Assembly: GCA_030295235.1 (NCBI GenBank)
Contig: AP026124.1
Span: 62,001-126,000, forward strand
Direction: 5' to 3'
Source: Fistulifera solaris
Taxonomy: Eukaryota; Bacillariophyta; Bacillariophyceae; Naviculales; Stauroneidaceae
Length of the DNA: 64,000 nt
This document shows, piece by piece, positions 43,277 to 55,792 of the stretch (within the stretch, counting starts at the first letter, position 1; the number at the start of each line of letters is the position of its first letter). A program made the translations under genes and the position numbers. The notes under the pieces were generated by a model, which was given only the letters and a program-made list of their open reading frames with translations, was not told the origin of the DNA and did no database searches.

Positions 43277-44620
43277 ATGTCGCGACGATCTATCGAGCTG
43301 GACGATCGACTCTCAAACGATCAAAAGACTTTCACATTGCGTCGGACTCGTCGGGGATCGCACGAAGCCGTGACACTCTCGAAACGCAAAGTCTGGAACA
43401 AGGCCATGGCGATCGAGCGTGTCCGTCAAATCATCGGGACTGATACACCACTTGATCTGGCGACGTTTGATAAGAAAGAACTTCTGTTGGGGAGAGTTCT
43501 GGGCCGAGGAAGCTTCTCTGTTGTAGAGGAAATCACTTCCATCTGTTTTCTGGCGAATTCATCGTCGATCACCAGTCAGCATCGCGAGGAACTTCGTCTC
43601 AAAGAAGAAGAGCGAAACTTTCTGGCACAACATTGTCTTCGATCGTCGGGTATCGGTCGTCCGTCACCGCGATACGCTCTCAAGCGGTTGCAAACGAACG
43701 GCGACTGGAACGGTGTGGCGGATTTGGTCATCGAATCACATTTCTTGCGGCGGTTACAACATCCCAATCTCATCAAAATTAGAGCTGTTTCCGTGGGAGA
43801 TGCCTTTCATCTAGGCTTTTTTCTAGTCCTGGATCGATTATATTGTACATTACAAACTAAATTACGGCAATGGAAGAGAGATGAACGGAATTTGTGGAAT
43901 TGTCGTCGCTCATCCAACATGGGAGAACGCTTAATTGCTGCGTATCATTTGGGTTCAGCGTTGCAATATTTACATGAACAAAGAATTTGTCATCGTGATA
44001 TCAAACCAGAAAATTGTGGTTTTGACATTGTAAGTATTCATTGACTCCCCAGCAGCTGATACGTATTGCGACTCACACATTATCCCCGCCTCTTTGCAGC
44101 GCGGTGACATTAAAATTTTGACCTCGGTCTGGCGCGGGAAATGAGAAATTCGAATGCGGACGGAACCTACAATCTCTCCCACATGACCGGAACGCTACGA
44201 TTCATGGCTCCGGAAGTCTTTCAAGAAGGCAAGTCCTACAATGAGCTTTGTGATGTTTACTCGTTTGCAATTTTATTGTGGCAAATGATCGTGTTAGAAC
44301 AACCGTTCCGACACATGAATGATGAACAGACGTTCGTCAAGATTGTGTTTGAGAAACATGGTCGGCCGGAGCTCGCCAAGGTTCATCCACCGCGGTGTCA
44401 AGCCTTGCTCAAAAAGGCGTGGCACGCTATCCCGAATGAACGCCCTTCCATGTCGGAAGTTTGCTCCGATTTGCGACGAATGACAATGGAAATTGAGTTT
44501 GGCGAAAGCGGTGATTTCGAAACAGCCAGTCGAAGATCTACTTTCATCTATGACGAAACAGAAAATGGAAATATAATGGAAAATTTGAGTGACGGCAGTT
44601 CGAAAAAATCTGTCAAGTGA
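43277..44620 (+). CDS. Protein kinase with DLG motif, one frame break
   Basis: About 424 residues. Glycine loop LGRGSFSVVEE at residue 75; the ATP lysine is in YALKRL; the catalytic loop is CHRDIKPENCGF; the activation segment is KIFDLGLAREM (DLG rather than DFG), ending GTLRFMAPEVF; the C-lobe has YNELCDVYSFAILLWQM. The MAPE and DVYSF pattern recalls tyrosine-kinase-like Ser/Thr kinases. A 70-nt intron (44030-44099, donor GTAAGT) lies just before the activation segment. At the four-T run 44116-44119 one base is missing, right inside KIFDLG. Adding it gives exons totalling 1275 nt. An insert in the N-lobe (about residues 85-125) is specific to this protein. Confidence 0.88.
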
Positions 44621-45180
44621 GAGATATAAATGAGTTTTGCACACCATTTTGAAAAAAGAATCTTGATTACTGGAGGGAAATTTTACAGAGGACGAGTAGA
44701 TGATTCATTTTAGTGTTGATAGAAGCGATAAACCATACAACTAGAGATTGTTTCGAAGCTACTATAAGGTAGTAGCTGGACGACACTCGATGAACGTAAC
44801 TTTGGAACTCAAAAAAAATGGCATGAGCCGTTGATCCGATCGTCTTTCGGCCGCTTCGCACTTCGCACCTCTTCACTCTCCAACTATGTTTTCCGTTCAT
44901 GACTCCCGTGGACGAAGGTGAAAACCGGGTGGATGTGCATTAGATATAAGGATTTATTGTGGTCTACTTTTAAACTGATAGTCACTTTACACGCCAGCCA
45001 CGCCACCTAGTCGACAAAAACGAAACAACAACGCGCATTTCGCAAATTTTCGGAACGCACCGTGTTCACGACTTTTTCTCCTCTGCTCGCCGGGGTCCAT
45101 TTCTATCGCGTGACTGTGCAGGAAGGAACCCTTCACTATGCATACGAGGAACTAGAACATATATTTTCAGTTTTGTTAAA
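44621..45180. other. Intergenic region
   Basis: 560 bp between same-strand genes, with no repeated motif or gene seen. Confidence 0.5.
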
Positions 45181-46482
45181 ATGTCGGCTGGTTTAGGAAC
45201 TTCCAAACGACGAACGGTCGGCGCAAGTTCTTCCGCTGCTTATTTGTTTTCAAAAGTCAAAGTCCCTTCCACGTCGACACAGTCGGTACTTCCATTGCGT
45301 AGAAGAAGAATTACGTCGAGAAGATCACGTCGGAGAATCATCTGGTTCTTTACTATAACTGCGATAGCGGCCTGCTTTCTTGTTTCGTCTGTTTTGCTGA
45401 AACATCGGACCAAACCTGCGATATGGCGCAACCCGATGAATGTAGTTCACGTCGTGCAGACTCGCTTCATGCAATTTCAACCTCATTTATCACAACTGGG
45501 TTGGGCACGTTTCTACCTGTTTCGAGCTATTACTTTACCGAGTATGCTGTTGCAGTCAAATCAAGATTTTTTGTGGATTATCCGAGCCGATCCGAATCTC
45601 AACAGCGAATTGAAAAGTGCTATGAAAGAACTTGTCGAAGACTATCCGAATATCGTATTGAGTGGGAGCAATACAAATCCAGAAGGGTTCAAGTGCTCGA
45701 ACTGTATCGAAGATTTGAAAGAGAATCTGTGGTCGGGTAGCTGGGAAATGATAGAATCCTACTGGGAAGCCGCCAAGACACACACCGTTTTAGAGACGCG
45801 CTTAGATGCCGATGATGCACTGTGGCTAGGTTACATTGACTGGATACAATCAAGAGGAAATGTTGAACACTGGAAGGTTTGGTGCCCTGAAAATCATTTA
45901 GAGTGGCATAGCGGGCGTGTTTGGCGGAATCGTACGTCGGAAAAAGGTAGTTTGATAGGCCTTCATTTACCACATTGCGTAACGGCTGGACTCACTTGGG
46001 GCTACGGCGTAGGAACGGATCTGCACGATACACCTACCCACAAACATGAACAGATTCACAAGCACGTTTCTGCTTGTGCGAAAAATACTACCGATCAATG
46101 TCTGCGTCGGGTGACTCCACCCGATCAAATGCCGTCGGTGTTGCGCGCTCGAACGCTTACCAGCGCTGGGATGGAGCATGTCTTAGCCGATGGCAAGAGC
46201 GAAACACCGGCAGAAGAAAGCTTTCGAAAGAAGTTGCGTCATTCAACCTGGCAAAATTCCCAAGAAGAATTATTTGAAGGGATGATGTTTGTGTTCGGCA
46301 TTAGTGATGTCGATTTGCAGGAGACGAGAGAGTTTCTAGAAGATCACAAGGCAGAAATTGCTATGGAGGCACTGAAAGGGCAATGTACAAAAGGCCATTC
46401 ATGTAAAAACGAAACCAGATTGTTGCTTAACAATGTCTTGCGTGGATCAAAAGAAGATGGAAATGGTCAAGCAATCAAATAG
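45181..46482 (+). CDS. Rhamnosyltransferase-like Golgi enzyme (PF11316 type)
   Basis: A 433-residue type II membrane protein. It has an Arg-rich cytoplasmic tail (RRRRITSRRSRRR) and a signal-anchor (IIWFFTITAIAACFLVSSVLL, residues 58-78). The lumenal region starts VVHVVQTRFMQFQPHL and contains DFLWIIRADPNL and ETRLDADDAL. The RLDADD motif is the probable metal/nucleotide-sugar site. Family members are annotated as putative rhamnosyltransferases on bacterial homology; the eukaryotic substrate is unproven. N-glycosylation sequons occur late (NNT, NET). It is intact and intronless. Confidence 0.72.
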   Translation: MSAGLGTSKRRTVGASSSAAYLFSKVKVPSTSTQSVLPLRRRRITSRRSRRRIIWFFTITAIAACFLVSSVLLKHRTKPAIWRNPMNVVHVVQTRFMQFQPHLSQLGWARFYLFRAITLPSMLLQSNQDFLWIIRADPNLNSELKSAMKELVEDYPNIVLSGSNTNPEGFKCSNCIEDLKENLWSGSWEMIESYWEAAKTHTVLETRLDADDALWLGYIDWIQSRGNVEHWKVWCPENHLEWHSGRVWRNRTSEKGSLIGLHLPHCVTAGLTWGYGVGTDLHDTPTHKHEQIHKHVSACAKNTTDQCLRRVTPPDQMPSVLRARTLTSAGMEHVLADGKSETPAEESFRKKLRHSTWQNSQEELFEGMMFVFGISDVDLQETREFLEDHKAEIAMEALKGQCTKGHSCKNETRLLLNNVLRGSKEDGNGQAIK

Positions 46483-46562
46483 CTTTCTCAATCTAGAAAA
46501 GATTACTAGAGCATTTTTCGCTTCAAATTTTTAAAAAAGGATACATGCTAGTTTTACAATTT

Positions 46563-49500
46563 TTAGCGGGGCCATGCTCCATGATCAAACATGGGGACGC
46601 TGTCGTAGCGATAATCATCGTGTCCACCAATTGTGGCTTTAGAACAAAGGTGCGCTAAACGTCGCTCTAACTGAAATAGACTAGGGAACTCGTTCGAGTG
46701 CTTTTTCGTCCACGCAGCCGCTTTTTGAGGATCCGTGTTTTGCACCGGCACACGCACACCGGTAATGCTTGTCTTGTTCAGTTTCGCGAGTACAAAATCC
46801 TCGATGGTTTTGGGATTGAAAATAGGGTGCTCGGTTCGGTGTTTCAGTATTGAGAAAAGGCCCCCAGAAGCTACCTGTACCAAAAGAGCTGTATCGTGAA
46901 CCCAGGGGCACCACCACATAGGCATGCCCTTTAAATATCCCATCGACTCGGATCGAGTAAGATCTTTAACAACTTCAGAGCGCTCCGAACAGACATATAT
47001 GCTAGAGCGCAGAAGCTGGACCCGCCGCAAAATTGCATTGGCATATCCAACTGATTGCAATGAGTGATTCTCAAGACTCACGCAAGGATCTGGCAAGGGC
47101 GAGGGTTGCAATTTACTCGGCTCGGGATGCACGCTAACACCGAAGGCGGTCGCATAGTCGCCATGGCTGCCTCGGGCATTTCTCGTAGAGCCACCGTTAC
47201 CATTGACACACAAACGAAGACAATGGGGAAGGAGAAATTTTTCCACATAGAAAGCCAGCTGCGTAGTATCCGGGACGGTACAGCTCGGAAGAGCTGTCAC
47301 AATTTGCTGCCTGAAGGATTCTTGGGAGAAAGCGCTGAGGGCCCCGTTTTCAAAAGCGATCCCAGAATCCCTACTGAGATCTTCTAAGAAAGCCGGACTA
47401 ATTTTGACTTCGTCTGACTTCGAAGGAAAGCCGAGAAATAATACAGCGACACAAATCGTCGCTCTCAGTTCAGCGTTCGACAAGAAATCAGATGGAATTC
47501 GATTGATGGGGTCAAAACCTTCGAACTTCCTCGCCTTTTCAATATCAGTATCGAGCTGTGAACCAGCAGATTGGGTCCTTTTCCCTTCCCCTTTCAACTC
47601 AACTTCCCCGGTCGTGATTCGTGACGCGCTCCGGGCGTCTTCGGTGCCATAGTAGCGGAGACTTTCTCCAGCAAGCAACTCTGCTGCGCACGAGTCGCGA
47701 GCATGCACAAGTCCAGTAATAGCATAACGGGTTAAATTCATAGGGATACCAAGAGCACGAAGATAGCGTGGGGCATCTGTGCCGTAGGCAACCTGGGAGA
47801 GGTTGACACTAGCGGGACCATAGCCATAATCAGAACCGTCATTTAAAGTACGGTGAGATGACCCACATTGGTTGCTACCGATACCAATGCCCGAAAACTC
47901 GGGTGCGATTTCGGTGAGCTCAGGAGCAAATTCCGTGATGGCATGCTTGTGAACGCTAATCAAAGTCATTATGTCTGGCGATGTACTCCACAATGGTTCA
48001 GAAGAGGGCTCGTCCCACTCTTGGGGATAAAAACTGTCAGAATGTGCTTCCATTTCGACTGCGTCAAGGATGCAGCGCAAACGAAAGTCAAGTATTCTTG
48101 CATCAGGCATTGATAACAAACGCTCTTCTTCTTCTCCGTTGTCATTTCTGGAACCATCGACTTCGTCTGGCGACAAGTCGCCGACCAACCTAGATTCTAC
48201 CGGAACGCGACCACCAGAAAAAACCGTGTGCTCCTTGACAACCAAAGCTGGTTGTTCTTTCACCGCATCGTGCATGCGCTTAATCAAGCGGGGGAGAGTT
48301 ACAAAGTGGGAATCCGTCCCGTCAAACGCAAATGCATCTTCTACTTGTGTATCAGGCATTTCACTTATGACAGCTTCCGCTTCCGCCCCACCTTTACGCA
48401 GTAATGCGGCGTCCTCTTCGCGTTTTGACGCCGCTTTGGCCGCGGCAGCAACGGCAGCTTGTACTTCGAGCTCCGCTTTGATGCGAGCGGCTTCCAACGC
48501 ATCATCAAAGACAACTACGGCTGCAGAAGATGCTGTTCGGAAGGTTTCTGCAGCATCAATACTCGCCGCATCATATTGGGAGACACGAGCAATCCTTTCC
48601 AAGAATGGTAATTCAAAATCATTGCGCATAGCTTCGTAATTTCCAAGACCATGGATAAACGAGCCGACCAAAAGACTAATGTCGCAATCTCTGTCCCACC
48701 ACGTAGCTGGTGCTTTGAGATTCAAACCTTTGTAACAAGTCCCAACAATAAGCGAGAGCTCTTCAGTCGTAACAAAGCGGGCTTTAAGGTCTGCATCGAG
48801 CGTTGCCAAATCTGACGAACTACAGCCTCGCTTTCCGAGTGCTTCGTGACCTAGGGTTCCTAAGATTGAGTCGAGACAATTATTTATGAAGCGATTCAAT
48901 CGCGAAAGTATCCCAATCCTCCTCAGAGAACGTAGAGCGGCGCCTTGACGAATTTCGAGAACAAAGGTTGGATCCGTGAGTATCAAGGGTAGCCTTAACT
49001 CCCGTTCAAGACTTTCCACCTCCAATTGTGTTTGCAATGCTGTGCGCACAGCATCGCAAATCCAATTTATCTCTTGAGCGCTACTAAACCCGAGCCATTC
49101 TTTCAGCAGCAAGCGTAAATTTGAAGGAGCACTTGCTCGCGAATGAAACCTCAAAGCGACGGCGACCTGCAGGCCCACTTGATATATAAACGCCCGCAGA
49201 AAACTTTCAAGATCTTGAAGAGGAAGACCACACAGATTGGACTCGCTTCGCAGTTTACAAAAACGTGCAAAACCATACCGTATCGTAGCGGCGATGGCGC
49301 GATTGCGCTGGGGAGCTTCCCAGGCCTGTTTAAGTCTTTCTAGCACAGGGTTCGCGTTCTCGGCTCTTTTCAGAGCCTGCATTCTCTCGTTCTTCTTTGA
49401 TTTCTTGGGTTTTGGCTCAATAACCTCCTTGTCCTTGACTTCCTTTGTTATTCCAAGCGGAAGTCGCTTGATAGGCAAGGCGGGTTTGCTCTGCGTCTCT

Positions 49501-52500
49501 TGTTGCTTTTCCGAGTTGATGTTCTCTTGTTTCTTTTTTGTTGCGTCGTTTCCTCTCCTTTGCTTCTTGTTTCTTTACTTTCTGCTCATGGCGAAGTCTC
49601 TCCTTCTCCTCCTTTTCCAATAATTTCTCTAACGCCATCATATCTTTTTTTCGTCGCTCCGCCTCGGCTGTGTCTGCGTGAGGATCGTAGACCTGCACCT
49701 GCTTTCTGCTTCTTTTGACTCCGTCGTCGAGCATCTGAGCGATTTCGTCAGGAGTTTCTTCTTGTACCTCTAAGCCTACTGCTTTTGACCAAAACTCGGG
49801 GTCGTCGAGGTCGACGTCTTTTGTGCCATCGTCTGTGTTAGCCACAAAACTTGCCTTGCTGAAACTTCCAAGTCCGCTACCCAAAGATGATGTGGCAGAA
49901 GCTCCATAAGTCACTTTGCTTGAATGTTCAAGAAGCTGATCAATATCTGTTTCCATAAATTTTTCTGCTTCAGTGTCATCTTCATCTCGAAACACATCAT
50001 ATGCTCCTTTTTCAGCAACTCGTCAATCTGCTTGGCCTGTGCTTCCTTGTCACTTTTCTTTTCAACTTATCTTCGCCCTCTTCGCTCTGTTCTCTACTTT
50101 GAGACATGACTGCCCTTTCCAGTCCAAGCTTTAAGCTTGCGCTGTGAAACATGTGCATTTCGTACGTTTTTGCGGTCAACAGGCTTTTCAAAACGCATAC
50201 ATGAATAGGTGTCATGATGTTCATGCAAAATATGTGATTACGAATAACTTACCGGTAAACACGGACAGCCCTTGTCTGGCCGATACGGTGGGCTCTCGCC
50301 ATCGCCTGCAAATCGTTTTGACTTTCGGAAAGAGTTTATTTGTCAGTCTATGATCGCTTTGTACTGTGAAGATGCCTAGTTTACTTACGGATTCCAGTCG
50401 CTGTCAAAGATGATAACCACATCAGCAGCAGTAAGATTCAAACCAAGTCCCCCAGCTCTTGTACTCAACAACATAACAAAGCGCTGGAAGGACTTCTTCG
50501 TAAATCTATCCACGGCGTGTGTGCGAGAGGAAGATGAAGTTGAACCATCGAGTCTCTCGTAGCGATACTTCTTTATTCTTAAAAGCTCCTCCAGTAAGTC
50601 AAGCACGCGGACCATCTGGCTGAAAATCAATACCTTGTGACCACCATCAAAGAGTTTTTGTAAAAGTTTTTCCATCAAAACCATTTTCCCTGATGACTTT
50701 ATCAGTTGCTCTCCAAAAAGGCGCGAATAGTCTACAATAGCCGGTTCTCCGTCAGTGCCGGCAGCACTCTTCAACTTTGCCGCAGCCTCTGCAAGAATGC
50801 GGTCTTCTGCTCCTTTGATCAAATATGGGTGATTGCAGCACTTCCTTAATTCCATCATCACATTCATCAGGCTAGGAGCATTACTGGGCTTTGCCCCACG
50901 GAACAAAAAGATGTGTTGCGCTCGTAGATCGCCTTGTAGAATGTCTTCTGAATCGGTGTTAGCGACACTTCCAGAATTGTTTCTTCTTTTGGTGGGAGCG
51001 ATTTCTCTACATCCTCTTTTACGCGACGTAGCAGATACGGCTTGAGGAGCGAGTGGAGTTCATTAACTTGCTCTGCATCCGTCATTTCTCCAAACTTTTC
51101 AAGAAATGATTCCTTGTCAGAGAAAACACCAGGATTCGCAAAATTGAGGAGCGCCCATAGCTCTTCTGTCGCGTTTGCAATCGGAGTGCCTGTGAGCAGC
51201 AGGCAGAAGTCGCGAGGCACGTTTGCCAGCTGTTCAAACAAACGAGATTTTGAATTCTTCAAGCGGTGAGCTTCATCCACTATCAGTGCTTTCCACTTGA
51301 TTTTGGATATCACCTGTACGTCTTTCAGAATCACTTCGTAAGTTGTAATCAAGACGTGGAACTTTGTGACATGTTGCTTCTTCAGTTTTATAGCATCAGG
51401 CCGGGGAATGAACTGGTCGGTGAAGTAAAACTCTTGCTCTACAAGAAACTCTCTAGCGTCAGCTGAGCCATGGTATAGCAAAACATTCAAATCGGGTGCC
51501 CAAGACATGAGCTCAGATTGCCATTGACCAACCAAAGACAATGGCGCAACAATAAGGAAAGGTGCGCGGACTTGCGTTGCAGACTGAGTCTGTAATTCAC
51601 GGAGAAATGCCGCTGATTGGATCGTTTTTCCAAGACCCATCTCGTCTGCCAAAATACAGGATCTTTTATTCCACCAATTGAACAACAGCCAATTAACGCC
51701 TTCAAGTTGGTATCCTCTCAATCTGAACCCCTTGCTATTTACTTCCTCTTCGTCATCTGCTGATTTCAATATTGTACCGTCATTATTCATAAGCAGTCTC
51801 GGTCGGCTGGAAATTCCATAATCCGCCGATTCTTGAACTTTACGAAACTCGCGAATATGAGGATGAGGGAGCTCCCTGTAGTCACTGGGTGGCTTTTGTC
51901 TATACCAAAAATCTTCGGCTTCGTCCACAGCATCACGCTTTATGTCACGCCAATACTCCCACGTCATTTCAGCAAAAGGCATTCCTTTCCACTTGACCAC
52001 GTATCTTACATTATCTTCTGGATCCCACGGGATGTCGTTTTCTAAATCTACATCCTTGACCAAATGTTGGTAAAGGGTCTCCTCGGACACTTTGATCGCT
52101 TCGGATTCTTTTTTATGTAAAGCCTCTTGCTCTTCAATCAGATTTGCTGTGCGTTGTTTAGCTAAAACACTCATGTCCATCTCGTTTTCATCACACGCAA
52201 GAATTCGTTCAATCTCCAGACAGTCTCCACCAAAATATTCTTCGGCAGGTTCCAAAAACTGACCATGTATTAGTGTTGTTGTTGATGATTGGTGATCCGC
52301 TCTCATAATCGATTTCCAATTCAGACCCATGTTTGATTCTTGTTGCTGGTAATAGCGGCGAATCTTGTTGCGAGCGGTACTGTTGTTGGACGAATCCAGC
52401 CGTATCACGTCGTCCGCTCGCTCCCACGAGCAATGCAAATGAGAGCGTCCGCGCCACTTGATGAGAAGAACTTCCTCCTTCTCATCCATCACCTCATACG

Positions 52501-53487
52501 TCCAATTACTCGGGTCTTGTGCAGCTTTCAAAGCTTGCAGGACGGGACAATGTGTAGGATTGATTCGCGATAACTCCATCCGTTTGGCAGGATCCGTCCA
52601 AATCGACTTGGACTGAAGCGCACGAGCCTGAAGAGCGAGCGCATCCGAGTGCTCAAACAATATGGTCGGTTCCGGTGCTTTGAGAGTGGTTTTCCGCCGC
52701 ACTTTAAATCCGCATACCTTGTCCAGTACCCATACATGCAAGAATGATTCATTGGAGTACCACAACGTTGAGGGCGTCCCCGGCGGCGGGGCATCTGTTG
52801 CAGAATCAAGTGCGGGCACCACGGTGGCCGAGACCGACGATCCTTCCATGGTTGGATCCAGAGAGGTCTCCTTTGGTTTTTTCGGAGGAAGCAGTTCCAT
52901 CATGGCTTGCTCTTCTTCTGAATCGGTGTCTTCCAGATAAATGGAACGAGGACGCTTTTGGTTTGTCGTCCGCACAGAGTTTGTGCGCGCGGATCGGGAT
53001 CGACTCTCAGCTTCTATCGACAAAAGGGCGAATCTGATCGGGGGAATCCTTCACTCAAATTCAATCCCTTCGTTTGTATGACTAATATCAAAGGGTGCTC
53101 ACTTTTCACACGAATCCGCTTCGGTGGTTTGCGTGGTTCTTCCTCCACTACAGAACTCGAAGTCGAGGTACGTCTCACGACGGGATCATTTGAAACATGG
53201 GACTCGGGTCGAACCACTTCTGCGGCCCTACTTTGCGGTGCATTATCGAACGATGAGGACGGACGTCGAGGAATGGGTGCCTCTAAACTGACTGTACTTC
53301 TTGATGGGTGGTTCATCTGTTGTGGTCGGCTAAAAGTCGATGTTAAAGGATGACGCGGTATCGGAGCATCGATAGCTGCCGAAGCAGACGGTCTGCGTGG
53401 AATAGGCATATCTAGATTAGGCGGTGGTAGACGCTTACGAGGAATGGCGCTCATCAAGTCGGAAGACTTGCTTTCGTCTGGATTCAT
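46563..53487 (-). CDS. CHD: CHD chromatin remodeler (CHD6-9-like), four exons, four frame breaks
   Basis: About 2233 residues. It has N-terminal PIPRRP repeats, two chromodomains (about residues 299-326 and 390-485, e.g. VLLIKWRGRSHLHCSWE and VVKWKGMPFAEMTWEYW), then an SNF2 ATPase with ILADEMGLGKTIQ near 582 and VDEAHRLKN near 708. The helicase C lobe follows (STRAGGLGLNL, AMARAHRIGQTR), then the CHD7-type SLKLGLERAV. The C-terminal half has two HD..LLV-type segments (CDISLLVGSFIHGLGNYEAM; VHDTALLVQVASGG), as in CHD6-9. Introns: 53014-53102, 50322-50388 and 50184-50252. Breaks lie at runs 50904-50908, 50054-50057 and 50008-50012 (one base short each) and 49534-49539 (one extra). With these, all exon phases agree. 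A start upstream of 53487 is possible. Confidence 0.9.
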
Positions 53488-54495
53488 CTTGCCTTTGATG
53501 CACGAAAACAACAAAACGTGAGCGTGACGTTCGTAAAGCCTATTCGCCAGGAAAGAGCGGAGAGTTTCTACGGAGCAACAGCAACCGGAACAACTTACCG
53601 CGACGTTCTTTTCACCTGAGCTTTTTGTTAGCAAGCAAAGGTGACAGTGGCGTCAATATTCAAGGCACAAGTGAACGAATGAGTCGTCGACAAGTAATAA
53701 TGAGAAATAAAGAGCAACTTTGTCGAACCTTAGGAAGTGAGAGAGCAACTTCCCCTCAATAGGATACGGATGCATGTGATATACATTGCTGCAGACGGTC
53801 GCCGCTGTGTATCTGTCGTACATGTTTTACGAAGAAGATTTTTCTCTGGGCATCCGTCATGGTCGCCGAGGCTGGGTGGCTTTATTTTGTCCGCACATGA
53901 AATAATATGGAAACAGTGTCCGCAAATGACGTGGTTACGTTTCTTACTTAATAACCAGTTCGACACTAGGACTTACAAGTACACTAAATTGTGAAATGTA
54001 GGGGGCAGCGTGACTCAACTCTAATGCAATCCCGGAATAACCCTGATGAAAAATCTACCTTATTGTTGGCTAGCAATATACTTTCGTCGAGAGTTCCTGC
54101 TAAACCGTTAAGCGTGTACTCTGATATCACCGGTCTTGTCGTAATTATCGATGTTGGTATTCATTTTGTTGTTGCATTAATTTAAATGAGCCGCCACAAA
54201 TCGAGATAGTGTAGAAATCACAACACTCACAGGCGTACGTTTTTATCAAGCACAAAACCTTGAACAAGATCAACCTAGTATAACGTCGTAGATTGATCAA
54301 TACGAGAAAGATAAAAAAAATCGACAAGGCACGCTTCTCAACGCTATTTTTACATTATTGACAACGCATACCTTCCGTACTTCAAGGCGGAAATACAAAT
54401 CCTTTCCGAAGCTTTTGCACATGCTTGTTCTCAACACCAAATCGCTGCATGGCAGCACGAAAGCAAATTCTAATAAAATGATACGTCTTGTAAGA
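53488..54495. other. Intergenic region upstream of CHD
   Basis: About 1 kb. An open frame continues upstream of the chosen CHD start to 53634, but its sequence is Cys-rich and unconserved. No other gene is seen. Confidence 0.5.
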
Positions 54496-55155
54496 TCACG
54501 ATGTCTCATTCTCAACCTGCTCATTATCTCGGAAATTGTATTCAACTTCCATACCATTCTCCATGAATACCTGCATGATCTTCATATTTCCAGTTCGATA
54601 GGCGACAGATATAGGAGAATACGCCTGGTAATTTCCACTTTCATCCTTCCACTTATCGAGATCATAGCCTTTCTCCAACAATTCTTTTACTTTATCCAAG
54701 TCACCCTCTCTTGTCGCTTTCATCATGATTTCGTCTTCATCACCCTCCAAATGTTTGTATAAATCCATGTTTTGCATAAGAAACTCAACAACATCCTTGT
54801 GACCTCCTTCTCTTGCCAAGTCCAAACCATCTTGACCAGGAGATGCGCCCAGTTCGACCAGTGATTTCACCAAATCCAGCTGCCCGGTCCAGCCCGCCCA
54901 ATCTAGTGCCGTGTACTCGCTGTCATCCTGTTCGTTCATGCCCCAACCGTGATCTATAAAGGTCCGAACCATATCGCTGTAACCGAAATCGACGGCAATA
55001 AATATGGGGGCGTTCTTGCACTCTTTTCCGTCCTTGTCGTTCCATGTAATTGGTATCCGAAAGTCGTAACCGTTCTTTAACAAATCATTCACTGCATCCA
55101 AGTCACCGCTGACACAGGCTTTTGCCATGGCGAGTTGATGCTCTTGTGTTGTCAT
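54496..55155 (-). CDS. Ankyrin-repeat protein
   Basis: A 219-residue intact frame, almost wholly ankyrin repeats: MAKACVSGDLDAVNDLLKNG, then FIAVDFGYSDMVRTFIDHG, then YTALDWAGWTGQLDLVKSLV, then LAREGGHKDVVEFLMQN, then MKATREGDLDKVKELLEKG and VAYRTGNMKIMQVFMENG. No other domain, signal or membrane segment is seen. It is a likely soluble protein-binding scaffold of unknown partner. It is a single exon, with good alignment of the repeats and no frame break. Confidence 0.85.
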   Translation of the reverse strand: MTTQEHQLAMAKACVSGDLDAVNDLLKNGYDFRIPITWNDKDGKECKNAPIFIAVDFGYSDMVRTFIDHGWGMNEQDDSEYTALDWAGWTGQLDLVKSLVELGASPGQDGLDLAREGGHKDVVEFLMQNMDLYKHLEGDEDEIMMKATREGDLDKVKELLEKGYDLDKWKDESGNYQAYSPISVAYRTGNMKIMQVFMENGMEVEYNFRDNEQVENETS

Positions 55156-55201
55156 AATGTCAATAGCGATAGAATTGGTAGGATTTCAACGATAATAATT
55201 A

Positions 55202-55600
55202 TTATTCATCAACTGGCGAGAATAATACTGGTACGAGGGAGATCAAAATGGAGTTTCGAACACGATTGATTGTTTGGTTTTGGTTTTGGTTTTGGTTTTG
55301 GTGATCAGTTTGATCAGTGATCAATCGTATGCGCGCGAAAAGAAGCACCATCACCAGCAGCACCATGGCACGAGAGAGGACGATGAGGGTCAATCCGGGA
55401 CTGAAATGCAGTCGTGAGAAAAGGTCGCTTACACTTTCAGCTAGAGTAAATACGAATGAGATGAAGTTGTGAGCGCAAAATAATAGTTGTAGGGCGGACA
55501 CACGGAAGACTATGGAGGATTGACGCAATGCGATAAAGGATGGACTTAATCCCTGACCAAAGAGTTGCCAGAAAGACATTGCGTATGGTGTATGGCGCAC
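55202..55600 (-). CDS. Possible small membrane protein (weak)
   Basis: A 132-residue frame with three or four hydrophobic stretches (LQLLFCAHNFISFVFTL, LIVLSRAMVLLVMVLLFARI) and a QNQNQNQNQ stretch encoded by a GGTTTT repeat (about 55275-55302). No homology is recognised. It also contains a copy of the otherwise intergenic palindrome (55399-55413), which argues against strong coding constraint. A true short gene or chance. Confidence 0.28.
   Translation of the reverse strand: MRHTPYAMSFWQLFGQGLSPSFIALRQSSIVFRVSALQLLFCAHNFISFVFTLAESVSDLFSRLHFSPGLTLIVLSRAMVLLVMVLLFARIRLITDQTDHQNQNQNQNQTINRVRNSILISLVPVLFSPVDE
55399..55413. repeat. GACTG-N5-CAGTC palindrome
   Basis: Exact copy with the flank GTGA on the right; matches 42514-42531 over 18 bp on the opposite strand. 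Confidence 0.5.
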
Positions 55601-55792
55601 GCCGACTCTTCCCGTTCAACAAATTAATGCAAGAAGTTAACAAACGCACATGCGATACGCAACGAAACCTTCCTTTATGAATAAAAGTATTGTTTATAAT
55701 AACCGTAGTTTATTTACAGACTGAAATCTCGTAGTAACAACAGAACCCGCAATCCAATTTCTCTTTGTTTCGTCACACAACATTATAGCTTT

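Noticed and set aside
55264-55303. GGTTTT repeat resembling a telomere
   Set aside because: Only about five units inside gene-dense DNA; not at an end and not the TTAGGG type expected in stramenopiles.
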